Source: JAULUH01 sp032111745
GTDB taxonomy: Bacteria; Chloroflexota; Anaerolineae; JAAEKA01
NCBI GenBank assembly: GCA_032111745.1
Contig: JAULUH010000324.1
Location: 1-28,140 of the forward strand
Direction of reading: 5' to 3'
Length of the DNA: 28,140 bases
Position numbers and translations under genes: made by a program. Below the pieces are notes generated by a model. The model worked only from the letters and a program-made list of their open reading frames with translations, was not told where the DNA came from and made no database searches. Below are positions 7,959-15,816 of the stretch, piece by piece (the stretch's first letter is position 1; the number at the start of each line of letters is the position of its first letter).

Positions 7959-8806
7959 TGCTCCGCCAGGCGCCAGACCCAGCCCCGCTCGGGGGCAAAG
8001 AGCGCGGCCAGCAAGAAGATCGTTGTGCACACCAGTACGATGGCCGCGCCCGAAGCGATCCCCACATAGTACGAGAGGTAGAGGCCAGTCACAGCGGAGC
8101 CGGCGCCGACGGCGGCGGCGATGGCCATCATGGGTAATAGCCGACGGGCCAGTAGATACGCCGTGGCTGCCGGCGTTACCAGCATGGCTAGCATCAGGGC
8201 GATGCCCACAGTCTGGAGGGCCACCACGATGGCGATGGCGATCAACACCAACAGCAGGTAGCTCAGCAGGTCTGCGGGCAGGCGCAGCGTTTGGGCCAGG
8301 ATGGGGTCGAAGGAGATGACCAGGAACTCTTTGTAAAAGGCGGCGATGGCGGCGATGACCAGCACGCCAAAGACGGCGGTGAGCGCCAGGTCGGTAGTGG
8401 TCACGCCCAGCACGTTGCCGAAGAGGATGTGCACCAGGTCCACGGTGTAGCTGCGCATGGTGGAGATCAGGGCCACGCCGAGGGCAAACATGCCGACGAA
8501 CACGATTCCGATGGCGGTGTCCTCCTTGAGCTGGGCGCCCTTGCTGACAGCGCCGATGCCCAGGGCCGTCAAGATGGCCGTCAACAGCGCCCACCAGAAC
8601 AGGGAGCTCCCCGTGCCACTGCTGACCAGGTAGCCCACCGCCACCCCGGGCAGGATGGCGTGGGCCAGGGCATCGCCGAAGAACGCCATGCCCCGCAACA
8701 CCACATAGGTACCGACCAGGGAGCAGACGATGCCCACCATCACCGCTGCCGCCAGGCCGCGGACCATGAAGGGATAGGAAAGGGGCTCGAGCAAGAATTG
8801 GATCAC
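7952..8806 (-). CDS. znuB: Zinc (metal) ABC transporter permease, ABC-3 family
   Basis: The protein has 284 residues with about eight hydrophobic helices. It opens with a short amphipathic N-terminus and contains R-G-M-A-F-F-G-D-A-L-A-H-A-I-L-P-G-V, the characteristic segment of ZnuB/MntB-type permeases. The start is a GTG at 8806 immediately after the TAG of the ATPase gene (no gap), so it is translationally coupled. With the ATPase and the binding protein it completes a metal importer. Zinc rather than manganese is inferred from the Zur-type regulator heading the operon. Confidence 0.92.
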   Translation of the reverse strand: MIQFLLEPLSYPFMVRGLAAAVMVGIVCSLVGTYVVLRGMAFFGDALAHAILPGVAVGYLVSSGTGSSLFWWALLTAILTALGIGAVSKGAQLKEDTAIGIVFVGMFALGVALISTMRSYTVDLVHILFGNVLGVTTTDLALTAVFGVLVIAAIAAFYKEFLVISFDPILAQTLRLPADLLSYLLLVLIAIAIVVALQTVGIALMLAMLVTPAATAYLLARRLLPMMAIAAAVGAGSAVTGLYLSYYVGIASGAAIVLVCTTIFLLAALFAPERGWVWRLAEQG

Positions 8807-9649
8807 CTAGTGCTCGTCCCCTTCACAACAGGTGTCGCTAAGCACCATCAGCCCCTGGCGGGTGTCGACCAGGTGCATGTGACCACCGTACGCCGCCAGG
8901 AGCTTCTCCGGCGTGAAGACCGCCCCGGGCTGGCCCAGGCCCAACAACCGGTGGTTGAGCAGCATCACCCGGTCGAAACGCTCGGCAGCCAGGTCCAGGT
9001 CGTGGGTGGCGATCATCACCGTCACCCCGCGCTGCCGCAGTGCGTCCAGTACGCCGAAGATATCCTCCTGCGAAGGGGCGTCCAGCCCGGTCAAAGGCTC
9101 ATCCATCAGCATTAGCTCGGCCTCCTGGGCCAGGGCCCGGGCAATGAACACCCGTTGCTGCTGGCCGCCCGACAGCTCGCCGATCTGGCGGCTGGCCAGG
9201 ACAGCCATGCCTACCACCGCCAGGCATTCGTGCACGATGGCCCAGTCCTGGCGGCCGGGTCGGTGGAAGAGGCCGAGTTTCCCCACGCGGCCCATCATCA
9301 CCACGTCGGCCACACTGACCGGGAAGCTCCAGTCCACCTGGCTGCGCTGCGGCACGTAGGCGATACAGATATGGCCGCCCGGCTGGAAGCCGTAAACCGT
9401 CACCTCGCCCGTGTTCGGCGCCAGCACACCGGCGATGACCTTGAAGAGCGTGCTTTTGCCGGCACCGTTGGGGCCCACCACCGCCACCTGTTCGCCGGTA
9501 ATCAAGCCAAAGGACACATCTTCCAGGGCGTAGCGGCCGTTATAGCGCACCGATACCCCGGCCAGCGACAGGATGGGCTGGTCGACCTGGTGATGCGCCG
9601 CGCGGCGCAGAGCCGGGCGAGAAAGTTGCTTTAGAGTCTCCATTCGCAT
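8807..9649 (-). CDS. znuC: Zinc (metal) ABC transporter ATP-binding protein
   Basis: The product has 280 residues. Walker A is G-P-N-G-A-G-K-S-T (59-67), the Q-loop is Q101, the signature is L-S-G-G-Q (159-163), Walker B is L-M-L-M-D-E-P (179-185) and the switch His is H216, so the ATPase looks intact. The start ATG at 9649 has GAGG 5 nt upstream. A tail of about 20 residues ends in C-C-E-G-D-E-H, a cluster that could bind metal; such tails occur in zinc-uptake ATPases, and a sensing role here is speculative. It sits between the binding protein and the permease. Confidence 0.93.
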   Translation of the reverse strand: MRMETLKQLSRPALRRAAHHQVDQPILSLAGVSVRYNGRYALEDVSFGLITGEQVAVVGPNGAGKSTLFKVIAGVLAPNTGEVTVYGFQPGGHICIAYVPQRSQVDWSFPVSVADVVMMGRVGKLGLFHRPGRQDWAIVHECLAVVGMAVLASRQIGELSGGQQQRVFIARALAQEAELMLMDEPLTGLDAPSQEDIFGVLDALRQRGVTVMIATHDLDLAAERFDRVMLLNHRLLGLGQPGAVFTPEKLLAAYGGHMHLVDTRQGLMVLSDTCCEGDEH

Positions 9650-9707
9650 ACTGTCCTCAAGCAGTTGAATCTGGCAGAAGCCCCGTCATTGCGAGAGCTG
9701 GCCGCTG

Positions 9708-10697
9708 TCATTTCAATGCATCCACGATCTGCTGGGTATTGTACCTCAAATAGTCCAAGTACGTGCCGGCCTCACCGTCGGGCTCACCGAGCGAGCCGGT
9801 GTAAACCGTGACCAGCTGCGTGCCCGTGTCACCGACCACGCGTCGCGCCAGGGACGGGTTGACCGTAGTGCCCACGAACACGGCCCGGGCGTCCAGTTGG
9901 CGGATGGCATCCTCCAGGGCGGCCAGCTCCTGGGCCGAGGGCTCGGCTACGGTACTGAAGCCCTGGACAACCGCGCCCACCGTGGCCAGACCATACCGAT
10001 CGGCAAAGTAGCCGAACACGTCGTGGTCGACCACCATCTCGCGGTTGGCCTCCGGGACCTGGGCCACCTGCCCCGCGATCCAGGCGTCCAGTGCCTGCAG
10101 CTCGCGATCATAGCTCTCGGCGTTGGCTCGATAAGTCTCAGCCCGGGCCGGATCCGTCTCCGCCAGCGCAGCGGCTATGGTAGCAACCCACTGCCGGACG
10201 TTGTTGGGATCGGTCCACACGTGGGGATCCACGCCCTCGCCCTCGTGATCTTCTCCGGCCTCTGTCTCATCGTGCTTCGCGGTGCCGGGCTCCGCGCGGC
10301 CAGCGTCCAGCTTTCGTGGCGTGATGCCCTGGGACAGGTCGACCGTGCGCGCGGCACCGCCTGCACTCTGCAGCATCCGCTCGAGAAACTCCTCCAGGCC
10401 GAGACCGTTGACCACGATCATGTCAGCCTCTGCCACCCTGGCGATATCCTGGGGCTTTGGCTGAAAGCCATGAGGGTCGGCACCCACCGGTAGCAAGACA
10501 TGCACGTCGACCAGCTCACCGCCGACCTGCCGCACCACGTCGCCGGCGATGGTGGTGGTGGCAACCACCTGCAGCCTGTCGCCGCTCACCGGGCTGGCGG
10601 CAGGCAGAGGCTGGGCACTGCCACAGCCAGTCACAGCGCTCGACAGAGCCAGGGCCAGGATCACCACCGTGGCAGACGTCCAGGAAATGCGTTTCAT
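9708..10697 (-). CDS. znuA: Zinc ABC transporter substrate-binding lipoprotein
   Basis: The product has 329 residues from the ATG at 10697, chosen because it begins M-K-R before a hydrophobic signal and has GGTGAG upstream; a 33-bp longer start would overlap zur. The signal ends in a lipobox V-T-G-C (Cys25). Metal-ligand histidines of the cluster A-I binding proteins are at H76 (D-P-H-G), H159 (D-P-H-V-W) and H225 (D-H-D-V-F). An acidic His-containing loop at 140-157 resembles the zinc-recruiting loop of ZnuA. The usual acidic ligand near the C-terminus (normally S-D-S-L-G) is replaced by T-G-S-L-G (G301). It follows zur by 20 bp. Confidence 0.92.
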   Translation of the reverse strand: MKRISWTSATVVILALALSSAVTGCGSAQPLPAASPVSGDRLQVVATTTIAGDVVRQVGGELVDVHVLLPVGADPHGFQPKPQDIARVAEADMIVVNGLGLEEFLERMLQSAGGAARTVDLSQGITPRKLDAGRAEPGTAKHDETEAGEDHEGEGVDPHVWTDPNNVRQWVATIAAALAETDPARAETYRANAESYDRELQALDAWIAGQVAQVPEANREMVVDHDVFGYFADRYGLATVGAVVQGFSTVAEPSAQELAALEDAIRQLDARAVFVGTTVNPSLARRVVGDTGTQLVTVYTGSLGEPDGEAGTYLDYLRYNTQQIVDALK

Positions 10698-10717
10698 CGT
10701 GATCTCACCCTCTCGCT

Positions 10718-11149
10718 TCAGCCCCGGCACTGATCACACAGGCCGTAGAACTCCAACAGGTGGCCCCGGATCAGGAAATTGAGCCGCTGGGCCAGCTCCT
10801 GCTGCAGCTCCTGCACCGTGCACTCCTCGAACTCGATCACTGCGCCGCAATCGGCGCAGATCAGGTGGTGATGGCCCCCATCAGCCCGGGCGAAGCAGGT
10901 GCCGCGCTCGCCGAGAAAGATCGGCCGCACCACGCCGAGGCCGGTGAGGATCTCCAGGGTGCGGTAGACGGTCGCCCGGCCGAGGACCGGATAGATGGCC
11001 TGGCCGCGCGCCAGTACCTCGGCGTGGGTGAGATGGGCATCTTCGCCCTCCAGCACCTGCAACACGGCACGGCGGGCCGGCGTCAGTTTGTAGCCAGCGC
11101 GTTCCAGCTGATCGGCCAGCTTGCTAGTGGTGTTCAGTTCTATAGGCAT
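10718..11149 (-). CDS. zur: Fur-family zinc-uptake regulator
   Basis: The product has 143 residues. An N-terminal winged helix ends in G-R-A-T-V-Y-R-T-L, the Fur-family recognition-helix signature. The dimerisation domain has H-H-H (93-95) and two structural-zinc pairs, C98/C101 and C138/C141. As first gene of a znuACB operon it is most likely Zur, sensing Zn(II) and repressing its own operon; Fur or PerR is less likely from context. The ATG at 11149 has GGAG 5 nt upstream, buried in the proximal operator, so bound repressor would cover the start region. Confidence 0.92.
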   Translation of the reverse strand: MPIELNTTSKLADQLERAGYKLTPARRAVLQVLEGEDAHLTHAEVLARGQAIYPVLGRATVYRTLEILTGLGVVRPIFLGERGTCFARADGGHHHLICADCGAVIEFEECTVQELQQELAQRLNFLIRGHLLEFYGLCDQCRG

Positions 11150-11182
11150 TGAGACTCCATCTCATTGAGACTCTATCTCAAT
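11148..11182. promoter_or_regulatory. Two tandem Fur-family operators (candidate Zur boxes)
   Basis: ATTGAGACTCTATCTCAAT (11164-11182) is a perfect palindrome with 7-bp arms and a 5-bp centre. ATTGAGACTCCATCTCATT (11148-11166) is a near copy 16 bp away. Each fits the 7-1-7 pattern TGAnAnT-n-AnTnTCA of Fur-family boxes. The distal copy overlaps the -10 element, the proximal copy the ribosome-binding site and start codon. Confidence 0.85.
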
Positions 11183-11208
11183 TATAGCCGGCTCTTGGCG
11201 AATGTCAA
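11181..11208 (-). promoter_or_regulatory. Consensus sigma-70-type promoter of zur-znuACB
   Basis: On the minus strand TTGACA (11208-11203), a 16-bp spacer and TATAAT (11186-11181) match both consensus hexamers exactly. The predicted start is near 11174, about 25 nt before the zur ATG and inside the operator pair. Confidence 0.85.
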
Positions 11209-11236
11209 GAATCTGTCCCCTGGGCCCCCGGCGGGG

Positions 11237-12508
11237 TTAGCGCTGCGGATGTACGCTAAGGTATTGGCGCAGGATTTCGGCGACGGGGCCGTGGATCTCG
11301 TAGGACTCCCACCCGGTCGGCCCGGCCAGGGTGTAGATGGACGCCGCCTTGAGGTAGTCGTCGCGGCTGATCTCGGCGTCATACCAGGCCAGTTGCTCGA
11401 CGTAGTAGCCTTCCCCGGTGGTGGTGGAGAGGCCCTCGACGGCCCAGAAGTCCACGAACTCCTTCCAGCCGCGGGCCTGGGGGGGACCTGGCCGGCCGTT
11501 GACCAGGCCGTCGATGCCCGTCTCGGTGATGACCAGGGATACGTCGAGGCCGGCCGGCTCGAGGATGTTGCGATACACCTTGCGATAGCGCAGTGTGAGC
11601 CATCCCTCGTCCCCATCGTCGCTCCCTGCGTCCAGCTGGTGCGGCCCGCTGCCGAACCACATCACCGGGGCCGAGTACTCATGCAGGCCCAGGTAGCCGT
11701 TGGTTTCCTTGACGGCCTGCAGCGCCGGGAAGAAGGCCGGCCACAGCTCCAGGGCGGGCTGGCCCGTGGCGAAGTTGCCCACGCAGGAGCGCACGCCGGC
11801 CGCGGCCAGCAGGCGTGTACGCTCGGCCTCGTACTCGGCCAGCCGCGCCATCTGGTCGATGGTCTCGGGCGTTGGCTCGTTGAGGGACTCCCAGGCGTCG
11901 ATGTTGGCCAGCCGGCGAGGCTCAGTGGCGATGGGCAGCAGCAGGTCCGCGAACTGGCGGGCCGCCGCCAGCGGATCCCAGTTGTCAAGGTCTGGCAGGG
12001 GCACGGGAGTATAGCGCGCTACCACCAGGGTGGATGGCGAGAGCTGCTTGATCTCCGCCACGAAATTGGGGTCGTACTCCAGGGTCTTGACCACGGCCAG
12101 GTTGCCCGTGCGCAGCAGGTCAAACACCTGAGGGTGGTTGTACGCGATGAACACGCCCAGCTTGCTGGGCTGGCCGGGAGGGAATGGCGTGGCCGCAGGC
12201 GTCGGCGTGGCGGTTGGCTCGGGGGTGTCCGTGGCCGCAGGCGGCGCGGTGTTAGAGGGAACGGGCGTGTGGGTTGGTGATGGGGTCCCGGTCGCGGTGG
12301 CCGTAGCTGGCGGGGTGAGCGTGGGCGACGGCGTCCGGGTTGGCGTGGGCGTGGGCTCCGGCGCGCGGAGGCCGCAGGCGTTCAGCAGCAGGCCGGCGGC
12401 ACTGCTTAGAGAAAGGGCCAGGAACTGGCGGCGAGACCAGGAGACATGGGGATGGGTTTCATCGCCGGGTGGTAACGAGAGTGGTTGGGGTTGTTGGTGT
12501 TCAGACAT
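11237..12508 (-). CDS. Tat-exported lipoprotein with a glycoside-hydrolase (clan GH-A-like) domain
   Basis: The product has 423 residues. A Tat-type signal has S-R-R-Q-F-L at 25-30, a hydrophobic core and a lipobox L-N-A-C (Cys45). Residues 50-112 are a Thr/Pro repeat linker. The remaining domain of about 300 residues has W-E-S-L-N-E-P (E211) and L-V-I-T-E-T-G (E329). A Glu after Asn near strand 4 and a Glu at strand 7 are the acid/base and nucleophile pattern of clan GH-A TIM barrels, so a retaining glycosidase on the outer face is likely. The substrate is unknown and assignment to a particular GH family needs a profile search. No clear ribosome-binding site precedes the ATG. Confidence 0.8.
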   Translation of the reverse strand: MSEHQQPQPLSLPPGDETHPHVSWSRRQFLALSLSSAAGLLLNACGLRAPEPTPTPTRTPSPTLTPPATATATGTPSPTHTPVPSNTAPPAATDTPEPTATPTPAATPFPPGQPSKLGVFIAYNHPQVFDLLRTGNLAVVKTLEYDPNFVAEIKQLSPSTLVVARYTPVPLPDLDNWDPLAAARQFADLLLPIATEPRRLANIDAWESLNEPTPETIDQMARLAEYEAERTRLLAAAGVRSCVGNFATGQPALELWPAFFPALQAVKETNGYLGLHEYSAPVMWFGSGPHQLDAGSDDGDEGWLTLRYRKVYRNILEPAGLDVSLVITETGIDGLVNGRPGPPQARGWKEFVDFWAVEGLSTTTGEGYYVEQLAWYDAEISRDDYLKAASIYTLAGPTGWESYEIHGPVAEILRQYLSVHPQR

Positions 12509-12519
12509 GGGCAGACACT

Positions 12520-12540
12520 GGCCTGCGGCAGGCGCAGGCC
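12520..12540. other. Perfect 7-bp inverted repeat in the short gap before the lipoprotein gene
   Basis: GGCCTGC and GCAGGCC flank a 7-nt loop, between the extended -10 and the ATG. It could end the upstream transcript or fold in the leader; no T-tract is present. Confidence 0.4.
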
Positions 12541-12543
12541 GGC

Positions 12544-12552
12544 ATTATACCA
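12544..12552 (-). promoter_or_regulatory. Extended -10 promoter of the lipoprotein gene
   Basis: The minus strand reads TGGTATAAT (12552-12544), a full extended -10, about 36 nt before the ATG at 12508. No good -35 accompanies it. It overlaps the stop codon of the upstream phosphatase gene. Confidence 0.55.
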
Positions 12553-13339
12553 CGTCACTATCCTCCTGGAGAATCTCCAGCACCGCCGGCAACAGCGCCT
12601 GGCTGGTCGACAGGCCCTCGTTGCCGTAGATTGTCGGCTGGCCCTGCCAGTTCCCGAAGTAGCCCCCGGCTTCCCGCAGAATGGGTGGAAACGGCCCGCA
12701 GTCCCAGACGGCCATGATGGGGTCCAGCATGATCTCCAGCCGGCCCGTGGCCACCAGGGCATGGCCGTAGGCGTCACCCCAGCCAGCACGGGTGTAGGCG
12801 CGCCCGGCGATGCGCTCCCAGGCCGGGCCGCGGCCATATTTCACGAAGCCACCCACGTCGCTGCACGAGACATAGGCCCGCCCGATATCGGTGGCGGGCG
12901 AGACGTGGGCCCGGCGACCGTTCCACCAGCAGCCCAGGCCACTGGCTGCCGCCACCATCTCGTCGAGGGCCGGGAAGTAGCTCACCCCGACCTCCACCGT
13001 GCCCTCGATTTCCAGGCCCAGCAGCACGCCATACAGCGGCACCCCGCGGGTGAAGGCCTTGGTGCCGTCGATGGGGTCGACGATCCAGCGTTGGCAGGCG
13101 CCGTCTGCCTCCTTGACGCCATACTCCTCGCCGACGATGGCGTGGCTCGGATAGCGCTCCTCGATGCGCAGGCGGATCAGCTCCTCGGCTCGGCGGTCGG
13201 CCACGGTCACCGGGGTGTCGTCGGTCTTGAAGTCCGGCTGCACGCCGGCCTGGAAATAGCCCAGGGTGAGCCGGCCGGCCAGGTAGGCGGTTTCGGTGGC
13301 GAAGTCGAGATAGGATTGCAGGGTGTTGGGTGTGGTCAT
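12545..13339 (-). CDS. Inositol-monophosphatase-family phosphatase (histidinol-phosphatase-like)
   Basis: The product has 264 residues. Mg-binding motifs are G-E-E (70-72), D-P-I-D-G-T (88-93) and W-D-C-G-P-F (212-217). They supply the metal-coordinating acids of the Li-sensitive IMPase superfamily. The W-D-x-x-P-F/P form resembles HisN-type histidinol-phosphate phosphatases more than classical SuhB, but no his genes are near, so the substrate stays open (inositol-1-P, histidinol-P or another sugar phosphate). It follows the PPOX gene by 29 bp. No strong ribosome-binding site is seen before the ATG. Confidence 0.88.
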   Translation of the reverse strand: MTTPNTLQSYLDFATETAYLAGRLTLGYFQAGVQPDFKTDDTPVTVADRRAEELIRLRIEERYPSHAIVGEEYGVKEADGACQRWIVDPIDGTKAFTRGVPLYGVLLGLEIEGTVEVGVSYFPALDEMVAAASGLGCWWNGRRAHVSPATDIGRAYVSCSDVGGFVKYGRGPAWERIAGRAYTRAGWGDAYGHALVATGRLEIMLDPIMAVWDCGPFPPILREAGGYFGNWQGQPTIYGNEGLSTSQALLPAVLEILQEDSDVV

Positions 13340-13368
13340 TAGCTATGATGCCAGCAGGGTCAGGCGTT

Positions 13369-13863
13369 TCAGGCGAATAGGGCCAGCCTGGTGAATAGGG
13401 GAGAGCCACTCTTAGCGGAATACCAGGCGCGCGTGCGTCGCGGCACCAGCATGATGAGCATGTTCTCCGGGTCGTTAATCCACGACTGCGGACGCGGATC
13501 CTCTGTGCCCTCCGGGCCCAGGTAGCGGGTATAGATCCGGGCCGACATCTCCCGGACAAAGGCCCGGGGCTCTTCCACCAGCTCCGCTTCTCCCTCGAAC
13601 AGCACGGCCCAGAAGTCCACCCCGCTATGCGCCTGGTCCACCAGCACCGAACAGTAGGGGTTCGCCATCAGGTCCTGGATCTTGCGCGTGCTGCGAAAAG
13701 AGCTCATCCAGATCGCAGTACCATCCCACAGGTACCACAGCGGCACCAGGTGGGGCCGGGGGCTGGGTTCCGTAGCGGTCGCCAGTCGGGCCAGAACAGG
13801 CTCGGCCAGCAGGCGATCGATCTGGCCGCGACTCAACTCGCCGCCCTGAACGTCCTCAAACAT
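13369..13863 (-). CDS. Pyridoxamine 5'-phosphate oxidase (PPOX) family flavin- or F420-binding protein
   Basis: The product has 164 residues. The N-terminal half reads L-A-R-L-A-T-A-T, P-H-L-V-P-L-W-Y-L-W-D-G and S-S-F-R-S-T-R-K-I-Q-D-L-M-A-N-P, the split-barrel pattern with a cofactor-binding S-x-R-x-x-K. It fits small PPOX-class proteins that bind FMN, F420 or heme; sequence alone does not choose. The ATG has AGGAG 9 nt upstream, which lies inside the last codons of the preceding GNAT gene (gap 6 bp), so the two are one transcription unit. Confidence 0.85.
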   Translation of the reverse strand: MFEDVQGGELSRGQIDRLLAEPVLARLATATEPSPRPHLVPLWYLWDGTAIWMSSFRSTRKIQDLMANPYCSVLVDQAHSGVDFWAVLFEGEAELVEEPRAFVREMSARIYTRYLGPEGTEDPRPQSWINDPENMLIMLVPRRTRAWYSAKSGSPLFTRLALFA

Positions 13864-13869
13864 GGTCGC

Positions 13870-14436
13870 TCACTCCTTGCTACAGCGCATGATCACTCGC
13901 CCTGGCGATGGCCGGGCGACCTCCACGAAGCCAGCCCGGGCGAAAACCCCGGGCAGCCCCATGTAGGAGGATACCGGGGCCAACTCGTGCCCACGCGGGT
14001 CGATGGGGTAGGCCTCTACCACCCGGCCACCCTGCTGCCATACGTAGTCTACCGCAGCCCGGATCAGCGCCTCTGTCAGGCCCTGGCCGCGATGATCCCT
14101 GGCCACGTAGAAGCAAACGATCGACCACACCGGCGTGTCGTCGATGGATTTGAGCACCCGTGAGCGAGTCAGCGAGCCAAAACGCTCACGCGGGGCCACC
14201 GAGCACCAGCCCACGGGCTGCCCCGCGTCATAGGCCAGGATGCCTGGCACCTCCCCGGATTCCACGATGGCGCGCATGGCCTCGCGATTGCCATCTCCTT
14301 GCATGCGGCTGAAGTCCGCGCGTGTGAGGCGCCAGAACATGCACCAGCAACCGCCGTAGGCACCCTTGGGCCCGAACAGCTGCTCAAAATCGGCCCAGCG
14401 GCCGGCGGTCAAGGGATGGAATTCCAGGTCTGGCAT
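13870..14436 (-). CDS. GNAT-family N-acetyltransferase
   Basis: The product has about 188 residues. The acetyl-CoA-binding motif A is V-A-R-D-H-R-G-Q-G-L-T-E-A-L, preceded by a beta strand (S-I-V-C-F-Y-V). The N-terminal G-G-C-W-C-M-F-W is shared with a subgroup of uncharacterised GNAT proteins. Two consecutive ATGs occur at 14439 and 14436; the second has AGGAG at a better distance (5 nt). The substrate is unknown. It is coupled to the PPOX gene downstream. Confidence 0.85.
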   Translation of the reverse strand: MPDLEFHPLTAGRWADFEQLFGPKGAYGGCWCMFWRLTRADFSRMQGDGNREAMRAIVESGEVPGILAYDAGQPVGWCSVAPRERFGSLTRSRVLKSIDDTPVWSIVCFYVARDHRGQGLTEALIRAAVDYVWQQGGRVVEAYPIDPRGHELAPVSSYMGLPGVFARAGFVEVARPSPGRVIMRCSKE

Positions 14437-14478
14437 CATGGCTCCTGAGCGCCCTCATGAAGACGGCGGCGCGGGCCT

Positions 14479-15816
14479 TCAGGGCGTGGCGTAATCGCGC
14501 AGCGCGTCGTAGACGTAGAGCATGCCGCCCCAGCGCACGCGGCCACCGTCATCCTGCACGACCAGCAGGAAGGCATCGTCACTTTGCCCGGGACCCCAGC
14601 CGGTGGAGTAGATGACCCGCCGAACATCGGGCGAGAAGATGATGTCCTCACCCAGCAGGTCCGCCACGTCCACGGCCGGATCGACCACCACCTCTCCCGG
14701 GCCGAGGTAGTTCTCGGCGAGCTGCTCCAAAGCCTCCTCCGGGTCCAGGGTCAACCCCTCCGACTGATAGAAGCCAATCACCCAGGGATCGGAGAGGAAG
14801 GGGGCCAGGCTTTCGTAGTCCTTGGCGTCCACGGCCGCCGCCAGCTGCGCTACGGCTGCATCCAGTCCGGCGCCCTCCATGGTCACCACGACAGAGCTCA
14901 AGTGCGCCACGGCGCCATCGCGCGGATCCAGGCTGTACACCTGGATCCGCCCCGGCTGGGTCTCCGCGGGCACGGTGTAGGTCACCGTGGCGGTGAATGG
15001 GCCAGGCTGGTCCGGCTCACCGTCCACGAAGGCAAAGCCCAGGCCAATCTCCTCCCCGGTGCCGTCCAGCAGCCGCACGACCAGGGGCCGGTCCGCAACC
15101 GTTGTGCCGATGCCCGTGACGGTCAGCGGGCTGGTAACGGTGATGCCCTGCGTGGGGGAGATGATGGAGATCACCTCGCAACCGGAGGGGCAGGCCGACA
15201 TGGCCGTTGTCGAGGTGAGCGCTTCGGTGAGCATGAGCGTTTCAGCGGTCGTGATCGCTTCAGTGGGCGCCTCAATGGCCTCCGGCGTGGCCGCGGCCGT
15301 CCGGGTAGGAGCGGCCGTCCGGGTAGGAGTAGCCGCCCGGGTAGGAGTAGCCGCCGGCGTGGCCGTAGCCGTCCGGGTGGCCGTGGCCGTCGGCGTAGGT
15401 GGCTCGAGCACAGGGATATACAGCTGCTGGCCCGCGAAGATGAAGTTGCTGTCGCTCAAGTTGTTGGCCCGTGCAAGATCGAGCAGGGGAACTCCGTACA
15501 GCTCGGCGATGGTGGTCAGGGTCTCGCCCCGCGCCACCTGGTGGGCCCGGCCCGACTGTCCCGGCGGGGCTGGGACAACCAACCGGGTGCCAATCTGCAG
15601 GTTGCTGTCGGCGGCTATGCCATTGGCTACGGCCAGGGCCCCTGCGCTAACACCGTAGCGGGCGGCGATGGTATACACCGTCTCGTTCTGGGCGATCACA
15701 TGCTCCTGTTGGTCCTGCTGCGCCGCAGCCGCCACCAGGGGCAGCAAGGCCAACCCCGCGATGAGCCCAGCCGCCGCCAGAAGGATCCCGGTCTGCCTCA
15801 GGTTCATCTGCATCAT
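14479..15816 (-). CDS. Secreted LysM-repeat protein with a Gmad2-type Ig-like domain
   Basis: The product has 445 residues. A signal segment (about 8-33) ends A-A-A-A-Q. Two LysM modules bind peptidoglycan-type glycans: 39-83 (Y-T-I-A-A-R-Y-G-V) and 93-136 (T-T-I-A-E-L-Y-G-V). A Thr/Ala/Pro linker at 138-180 is encoded by 18-bp tandem repeats. An Ig-like domain at 217-313 opens I-S-P-T-Q-G-I-T-V-T-S-P-L-T-V-T-G, as in Gmad2 domains, and a further domain of about 130 residues is unassigned. The chosen ATG at 15816 overlaps the TGA of the upstream gene (TGATG) and has AGGAGG 5 nt upstream; a GTG at 15819 is less likely. It is last in the operon with the Lgt-like and sugar-nucleotide genes. Confidence 0.88.
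   Translation of the reverse strand: MMQMNLRQTGILLAAAGLIAGLALLPLVAAAAQQDQQEHVIAQNETVYTIAARYGVSAGALAVANGIAADSNLQIGTRLVVPAPPGQSGRAHQVARGETLTTIAELYGVPLLDLARANNLSDSNFIFAGQQLYIPVLEPPTPTATATRTATATPAATPTRAATPTRTAAPTRTAAATPEAIEAPTEAITTAETLMLTEALTSTTAMSACPSGCEVISIISPTQGITVTSPLTVTGIGTTVADRPLVVRLLDGTGEEIGLGFAFVDGEPDQPGPFTATVTYTVPAETQPGRIQVYSLDPRDGAVAHLSSVVVTMEGAGLDAAVAQLAAAVDAKDYESLAPFLSDPWVIGFYQSEGLTLDPEEALEQLAENYLGPGEVVVDPAVDVADLLGEDIIFSPDVRRVIYSTGWGPGQSDDAFLLVVQDDGGRVRWGGMLYVYDALRDYATP
15298..15405. repeat. 18-bp tandem repeats in the LysM-gene linker
   Basis: Six degenerate 18-bp units of the type gccgtccgggtaggagcg run in tandem. They encode the Thr/Arg/Ala/Pro linker and are a likely site of length variation by slippage. 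Confidence 0.7.
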
